A stretch of 10,416 nucleotides of DNA, taken from contig URCM01000103.1 of NCBI GenBank assembly GCA_900546355.1, positions 1-10,416 of the forward strand. Reading direction: 5' to 3'. The notes under the pieces were generated by a model, which searched no databases, was not told the origin of the DNA, and worked only from the letters and a program-made list of their open reading frames with translations. Made by a program: the position numbers and the translations under genes. The stretch comes from an uncultured Bacteroides sp. Its GTDB lineage: Bacteria > Bacteroidota > Bacteroidia > Bacteroidales > Bacteroidaceae. Each line of letters starts with the position of its first letter. The stretch's first letter is position 1. This document shows positions 6,346 through 10,416 of this stretch, in pieces.

Positions 6346-7569
6346 ATGAAAACATACATCTTCATTGGGTTGGCGTTACTGGCAGGAATCCTGTCTGTTT
6401 CCGCCCAAAGCACAGAGAAAAGCATACAGATTGTCATCGAAAATCCCTGGCAAACAGAGAAAATCGACGAACCGGTAGTTATCGACCTGCATAGCCTGAA
6501 TACAGATTTTACGATAAAGTCGGCTCTTGTCTCCGATGGTACGACTGAAATACCTTCCCAATTAGACGACATGAACGGCGATGCTCGTGCCGACGAACTG
6601 GCATTTGTCGTCAACCTGCCTGCCGCAAGCCAGAAAACCCTGACCGTCACCCTTTCTTCACAACAAGCCACAAGCCACTATCCTGCCCGCGTTTATGCCG
6701 AAATGCTTTTCCGTACCTCTAAAAAGAAACGGTATGCCAAAGGATATGCCATCTATGCAGACGGAGATGCGGATACTTACAACATACAACACCACCATGG
6801 AGCAGCATTCGAAAGCGAATTAGTGGCATACCGCATTTATTTCAACGAGAAACAAACAACCGACCTTTACGGCAAATTCCACAAAGGATTAGAAATAGAA
6901 GAAAGTCAATTCTATCCTACCGACGAGCAATTGAAACGAGGGTTCGGCGATGATGTCATCAAGGTAAACAACAGTTGCGGAGCCGGGACACTCCGAGGTT
7001 GGGACGGCATACAGACGACTTTCATTAAACCTGTAGCTATCCGCGGACAACGTATCCTTGCCAGCGGACCCGTACGCACCATTGTGGATGCCGAAGTAAA
7101 AGGCTGGAAATACCAAGGCAAGGAATTAAACATGACAAACCGCTATACCCTTTATGCCGGACACCGTGACACACAAGTGGATGTCATATTCGATACTTCC
7201 CTCACCGATGAAGTGTTTGCTACCGGCGTACAAAATATAACCGGACATGCCGATAAATATTCCGACCATCATGGACTGGTCGCAAGCTGGGGAACTGACT
7301 GGCCGGTAAACGATACCCTGAAATATAAGAAAGAAACGGTAGGACTTGCCACTTACATCCCTCAAAAATATGTAATAAAAGAAGCTACCGACAAAGAAAA
7401 CTTTCTTTATATCCTTAGCGCACCCGGTCAACGCTCGTTCCGTTACTACACCATGTTTACTTCTTGTAAAGAGACCTTTGGCTATCCGACCAAAGAAAAA
7501 TGGTTTGCCTATGTGCAAGAATGGAAAAAGTATTTGGAACAGCCTGTAAAAATACAAGTCATTGAGTAA
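6346..7569 (+). CDS. Secreted DUF4861-family protein, activity unknown
   Basis: A 407-residue exported protein with a signal peptide at residues 1-20 (cut near SVSA). I assign it to DUF4861 by overall pattern, from memory. The pattern is an N-terminal beta-rich part with LDDMNGDARADELAFVV (73-89), then YAIYADGDADTYNIQHHHG, then LVAYRIYFNEKQTTDLYGK (159-177), and DDVIKVNNSCGAGTLRGWDG (202-221). The Asp/Asn spacing at 75-84 resembles a calcium-binding loop. Tyr, His and Asp/Glu residues clustered around 145-190 could form an active site, but that is inference. An alternative ATG at 6337 adds three residues. The gene sits 189 bases after GH28 and 145 before GH43 on the same strand, so a role in pectin breakdown is likely by context. 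No reaction is established from what I can see. Confidence 0.8.
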   Translation: MKTYIFIGLALLAGILSVSAQSTEKSIQIVIENPWQTEKIDEPVVIDLHSLNTDFTIKSALVSDGTTEIPSQLDDMNGDARADELAFVVNLPAASQKTLTVTLSSQQATSHYPARVYAEMLFRTSKKKRYAKGYAIYADGDADTYNIQHHHGAAFESELVAYRIYFNEKQTTDLYGKFHKGLEIEESQFYPTDEQLKRGFGDDVIKVNNSCGAGTLRGWDGIQTTFIKPVAIRGQRILASGPVRTIVDAEVKGWKYQGKELNMTNRYTLYAGHRDTQVDVIFDTSLTDEVFATGVQNITGHADKYSDHHGLVASWGTDWPVNDTLKYKKETVGLATYIPQKYVIKEATDKENFLYILSAPGQRSFRYYTMFTSCKETFGYPTKEKWFAYVQEWKKYLEQPVKIQVIE

Positions 7570-7690
7570 GCAAGGTTGCAGTGTGCTGCCCATACTCCGG
7601 CATTTGCCCCAAAGTATAAAGAATCTTAAAATATGAAGGCAGGACAGGTAAACCGCATATCTCAATCGTAATAGGCAAATAGTGAAAATC

Positions 7691-7715
7691 TAAATTGTAA
7701 ACCATAAATTGTAAA
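7691..7715 (+). repeat. Short direct repeat before the GH43 start
   Basis: TAAATTGTAAA occurs at 7691-7701 and again at 7705-7715, period 14, with the second copy running into the first possible ATG of the GH43 gene. It leaves an unstructured A/T-rich leader with no Shine-Dalgarno. It may simply be low-complexity AT-rich leader sequence. Confidence 0.4.
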
Positions 7716-9391
7716 TGTACAAGATGAAACAACTTCTACTCTCAATCCTGCTGGGAGGCTGTATGCTTCCTGCGCTGCAAGCCCAAGATAATTATGTATC
7801 GAAAGTATGGGTAGCCGATCAAGGTGACGGAACTTATAAAAATCCAGTTCTCTATGCCGACTATTCCGACCCGGATGTCATCCGTGTGGGTGAAGATTAT
7901 TACCTCACCTCATCCAGTTTCGGATGTTTGCCCGGACTTCAAGTGCTTCATTCCAAAGACCTGGTGAACTGGAGTTTCGCAGGTGCCGCGATACCTCATG
8001 CCTTGCCTCCTGTAACCGATACTGCCCCTCAACACGGAAACCGTGTATGGGCTCCTTGCATCCGGCATCATAACGGGGAGTTCTATATCTTCTGGGGAGA
8101 CCCCGACCAAGGCATCTTTATGGTGAAAGCCAAAGATGTGAAAGGCCCGTGGAGCGAACCGGTGTTGGTTAAAGCAATCAAGGGAATCATTGATACCACT
8201 CCGCTTTGGGACGATGACGGACGGGTGTATCTTGCCCATGCATACGCCGGAAGCCGTGCGGGGCTGAAAAGTGTCATCGCCGTATGCGAACTCAGTGCCG
8301 ATGCCACCCGGACCATCGGTCCATCCCGCATCGTATTCGACGGACATGAAGCGCACGAAACTTGCGAAGGCCCCAAGTTTTACAAACGTAACGGATATTA
8401 TTACATGTTCTTCCCTGCCGGAGGAGTGCCTACCGGCTGGCAAGTGGTAGCCCGTTCAAAGAACGTATACGGTCCTTACGAATGGCGCACCGTCATGGCA
8501 CAAGGCGACAGCCCTATTAACGGCCCTCATCAGGGAGGATGGGTAGATACCCCTTCGGGCGAAGACTGGTTCATGCATTTCCAGGATGTAGGTGCGGCAG
8601 GACGTCTGGTACACCTGCAGCCCATGAAATGGGTAAACGACTGGCCCGTTATCGGTGACGACAAAGACGGAGACGGATGTGGTGACCCTGTATTGACTTG
8701 GAAAAAGCCGAACGTAGGAAAGACTTATCCGATTTGCACGCCACAGGAAAGTGATGAATTCAACACCAATATTCTGGGCTTGCAATGGCAATGGAATGCG
8801 AACATCAACGATAAGTGGCATTTCTGCGATGCGGAGCACGGATACTTGCGTCTCTACTCTTATCCGGTAGTAGAAAACTACAAGAGTTTGTGGGATGTTC
8901 CCAATATGCTGCTCCAGAAGTTCCCTGCGCCGAGCTTCAAGGCTACCATGAAACTGAAGTTCAGCCCGATTGCCAAATACAAAGGCGAACGCACCGGACT
9001 GGTCATTATGGGCACCAACTACGCCGGACTCATCTTGGAAAATACAGAAAACGGATTGACGCTCTCGCAAGTGGAATGCAAGAAAGCCGACCGTGGCGGG
9101 ACAGAAACCGTCAATGCTTCCATTCCTCTGAAAGAGAACGAACTTTACTTACGCGCTGAAATCACCTCTACAGGCGAAAAAATCAGCAAGAGCGAAGGGG
9201 GGCACGACCTTGTAGTGATGTGCCAAATGAGTTATAGCACCAACGGAAAGAAATTCCAAAAATTAGGCAAACCCTTCCAAGTAAAAGAAGGAAAGTGGAT
9301 CGGGGCCAAGGTCGGCACATTCTGCACCCGTCCTGCCATCGTCACCAACGATGGAGGCTGGGCAGACATCGACTGGTTCCGAATCGAATAA
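7715..9391 (+). CDS. Secreted glycoside hydrolase family 43 with C-terminal concanavalin A-like domain
   Basis: This 558-residue protein has a signal peptide at about residues 1-23 (ending ALQA). Residues about 40-315 form a five-bladed GH43 catalytic domain. Its triad is visible: Asp52 in YADYSDPDVIRV as general base, Asp160 in GIIDTTPLWDDDG as pKa modulator, and Glu218 in HETCEGPKFY as general acid. WAPCIRHHNGEFYIFW (112-127) and the histidine in GPHQGGWVDTP also fit the family. The linker carries DDKDGDGCGD (315-324), which looks like a calcium loop. Residues about 345-558 form a beta-sandwich like the GH43 C-terminal (beta-xylosidase C-terminal) domain. GH43 enzymes act on arabinofuranosyl, xylosyl or galactosyl links; pectin arabinan or galactan side chains fit the GH28 neighbour, but the subfamily and substrate are not settled here. 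A second ATG at 7724 gives an equally good signal peptide, three residues shorter. Confidence 0.93.
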   Translation: MYKMKQLLLSILLGGCMLPALQAQDNYVSKVWVADQGDGTYKNPVLYADYSDPDVIRVGEDYYLTSSSFGCLPGLQVLHSKDLVNWSFAGAAIPHALPPVTDTAPQHGNRVWAPCIRHHNGEFYIFWGDPDQGIFMVKAKDVKGPWSEPVLVKAIKGIIDTTPLWDDDGRVYLAHAYAGSRAGLKSVIAVCELSADATRTIGPSRIVFDGHEAHETCEGPKFYKRNGYYYMFFPAGGVPTGWQVVARSKNVYGPYEWRTVMAQGDSPINGPHQGGWVDTPSGEDWFMHFQDVGAAGRLVHLQPMKWVNDWPVIGDDKDGDGCGDPVLTWKKPNVGKTYPICTPQESDEFNTNILGLQWQWNANINDKWHFCDAEHGYLRLYSYPVVENYKSLWDVPNMLLQKFPAPSFKATMKLKFSPIAKYKGERTGLVIMGTNYAGLILENTENGLTLSQVECKKADRGGTETVNASIPLKENELYLRAEITSTGEKISKSEGGHDLVVMCQMSYSTNGKKFQKLGKPFQVKEGKWIGAKVGTFCTRPAIVTNDGGWADIDWFRIE

Positions 9392-9483
9392 AAAGCGAAC
9401 CCGTCCGAAAAAACGGTTGCAACAGGCGGCATCCTCTACCAGGTTTATCCATGAACAGCAAGCAATATAACTGCTTCACCTGC

Positions 9484-9552
9484 ACGATTACTAATCGTGC
9501 GGCGTGACGATTACTAATCGTACAGCATGACGATTACTAATCGTGTCGGCTA
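9484..9552. repeat. Three tandem 23-base units, each with a perfect 15-base palindrome
   Basis: The word ACGATTACTAATCGT occurs at 9484-9498, 9507-9521 and 9530-9544, exactly 23 bases apart. Each copy is a perfect palindrome with seven-base arms around a central C. The eight-base spacers are similar but not identical (GCGGCGTG, ACAGCATG, GTCGGCTA). Identical palindromes with drifting spacers suggest selection or recent duplication of the palindrome. It follows GH43 by 92 bases and precedes the hsp20 terminator. It could be an array of protein-binding sites, a folding RNA 3' region, or a member of a dispersed intergenic repeat family. Confidence 0.9.
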
Positions 9553-9646
9553 TGCAATTATATGCTCTTGGCTATACACTTCCCGCTATCGGGCGTGTTG
9601 CGGACTTGCACCGGGTAGAGAATGTTCGTGCTGGGCGAACCAAGAA

Positions 9647-9683
9647 AAAGGGCTGTTTTCCCGCATAGGGAAAACAGCCCTTT
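9647..9683 (-). terminator. Intrinsic terminator of hsp20 (possibly bidirectional)
   Basis: AAAGGGCTGTTTTCCC (9647-9662) pairs perfectly with its complement at 9668-9683 around a five-base loop: a 16-base-pair stem. Read on the minus strand it lies 18 bases after the hsp20 stop and the G+C-rich stem is followed by TTTTTCTT, a classic intrinsic terminator. On the plus strand it is followed by TTTCCTTTTA, so it may also stop transcripts arriving from GH43. Confidence 0.9.
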
Positions 9684-9701
9684 CCTTTTATCCGTTACCA
9701 A

Positions 9702-10139
9702 TTAATGAATTTCGATAACCTTATTGATTCTGGCTTTTTCTTCAGGCGTGCGTTTCGGCAACTCGATGGTCAATACACCGTTGTTGACGTTGGCGTTGAT
9801 TTTATCCTTTTCCACATCGTCCGGAAGAACCAATGCCTGCTGGAATTTCGTGTAAGAAAACTCACGGCGCAAGTACTTCTTGTTTTCCTTGTCCTCTTCC
9901 TTGTTTTCGGTTTTCTTTTCCATAGAGATGACCAATTCGTTGTCTTCACTCAAGTGGATGTTGAAATCCTCTTTCGTCATACCCGGAGCCGCAACTTCAA
10001 CCTTATAATCTTTGTCACTTTCTATCACATTGATAGCAGGTGCCGTTGCGTTAGCCTTTACCATCCAATCGTTATCGAAAAAGTCATTGAAAATGCTCGG
10101 TAACCATTCTTGATTGTAATTTCTTCTGCTCGGTGTCAT
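9702..10139 (-). CDS. Small heat-shock protein, Hsp20/alpha-crystallin family
   Basis: This 145-residue protein is an ATP-independent chaperone that binds unfolding proteins as a large oligomer in the cytoplasm. A short N-terminal arm (1-32, rich in Phe, Trp and Asn) precedes the alpha-crystallin domain at about 33-128. That domain includes VEVAAPGMTKEDFNI (47-61), a charged loop of Glu and Lys at 74-88, RREFSYTKFQQALVLP (91-106), and the family signature NGVLTIELPK (120-129). The C-terminal IEI (142-144) is the I-x-I motif used for oligomer contacts. Length is normal for the bacterial class. It is transcribed alone, with a Shine-Dalgarno and a strong terminator, both unlike most genes here, which fits a highly expressed stress gene. 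I see no CIRCE element upstream, so how heat induces it is not apparent. Confidence 0.96.
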   Translation of the reverse strand: MTPSRRNYNQEWLPSIFNDFFDNDWMVKANATAPAINVIESDKDYKVEVAAPGMTKEDFNIHLSEDNELVISMEKKTENKEEDKENKKYLRREFSYTKFQQALVLPDDVEKDKINANVNNGVLTIELPKRTPEEKARINKVIEIH

Positions 10140-10416
10140 AATCTTAATCTCCTATTTTTAAGTTCTTTGTTTATCAATTGTTCTTTTGAACTCCCTCTGC
10201 CTTTCGGCTTCCGAAGTTCACTTATAGATATGCAAACTCTGTGCCTTCGGACGGCACGGCTTTGCCTTTTAAACTTACGAAATCTATTTTAAGCAAAAAG
10301 CCTTTTCTTTTAAACATTAAGGGAAGAGGAAGGCAAGAACCTATGGAACATTTGTCAGACAGGTTTGCCTGATTGGCAGGAAAGAAGAAAAAAAGTCAGT
10401 CGGATATTGATAATGT
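10140..10416. other. Upstream region of hsp20, no gene seen
   Basis: These 277 bases hold the hsp20 leader and whatever promoter it has. No TAnnTTTG element on the minus strand was found. Small possible hairpins are GTGCC/GGCAC (10241-10257) and repeated GTTC/GAAC words around 10160-10220. None is strong enough to name. The window ends before any upstream neighbour is visible. Confidence 0.5.
10149..10153 (-). promoter_or_regulatory. Ribosome binding site of hsp20
   Basis: The minus strand reads AGGAG here, nine bases before the ATG at 10139. It is the only clear Shine-Dalgarno I could find in front of a gene in this window, and it supports the chosen start. Confidence 0.75.

Larger units (their letters stand above)
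9392..9701. other. Gene-free stretch between GH43 and hsp20
   Basis: No convincing coding frame is present. It holds three tandem 23-base palindromic units (9484-9552), a small CCCG/CGGG hairpin (9582-9593) and the strong terminator at 9647-9683. I see no tRNA-like fold, no -7 element pointing out, and nothing recognisable in 9392-9483 or 9594-9646. Confidence 0.6.

Noticed and set aside
9399..9420. Possible terminator right after GH43
   Set aside because: Only a four- to five-base imperfect stem (CCGT with ACGG) and no T run follows on the plus strand.
9484..9552. CRISPR array reading of the 23-base repeats
   Set aside because: Only three units with eight-base spacers, far too short for CRISPR spacers, and no cas genes nearby.
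9594..9646. Possible small RNA gene between the palindrome array and the terminator
   Set aside because: No promoter element and no extended fold seen other than the short hairpin at 9582-9593; sequence alone does not support it.
10241..10257. GTGCC/GGCAC hairpin upstream of hsp20 as a thermosensor or CIRCE-like site
   Set aside because: Five-base arms only, it lies about 100 bases from the start codon and does not sequester the AGGAG site, and it does not match the CIRCE consensus.

Overview
The window looks like chromosomal DNA from a gut-type Bacteroidales (Bacteroides/Phocaeicola or a close relative). The evidence is protein-level resemblance (FabI, a GldB-family lipoprotein, secreted GH28 and GH43 enzymes, a DUF4861 protein), starts mostly without Shine-Dalgarno sequences, and matches to the Bacteroidetes -7 promoter element TAnnTTTG. 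Species cannot be assigned from the sequence alone.

Layout. (1) Bases 1-1723, plus strand: a short leader with a nested inverted repeat, lipoyl synthase lipA, then an unrecognised protein with two membrane segments. (2) Bases 1714-4306, minus strand: a compact probable operon read fabI -> GldB-family lipoprotein -> RsmI-like methyltransferase. Its last gene converges on, and overlaps by 10 bases, the end of the membrane-protein gene. (3) Bases 4307-4548: a divergent intergenic region with one outward-facing -7 element on each side and an imperfect palindrome between them. (4) Bases 4549-9391, plus strand: three secreted carbohydrate-active proteins, namely a GH28 polygalacturonase-type enzyme, a DUF4861 protein and a GH43 enzyme with a C-terminal beta-sandwich. 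Together they suggest breakdown of pectin side chains and backbone (inference). No SusC/SusD pair, sulfatase or regulator is in the window, so this would be an accessory or edge part of a polysaccharide utilisation locus. (5) Bases 9392-9701: a gene-free stretch with three 23-base tandem units, each containing a perfect 15-base palindrome, and a strong terminator. (6) Bases 9702-10139, minus strand: a small heat-shock protein (Hsp20). (7) Bases 10140-10416: its leader and upstream DNA, 277 bases in which I see a ribosome binding site but no gene and no convincing promoter.

How the parts relate. The left half is housekeeping (lipoate, fatty acid synthesis, methylation, a lipoprotein of a gliding-type family). 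The middle is nutrient acquisition and the right end is stress response. I found no CRISPR array, transposase, phage gene, tRNA or rRNA, and no clear multi-gene undescribed system. The best leads are the DUF4861 protein of unknown activity between two pectin-type hydrolases, the GldB homologue in the fabI operon, the 23-base palindromic array, and two related-looking 60-base nested hairpins placed just before start codons.
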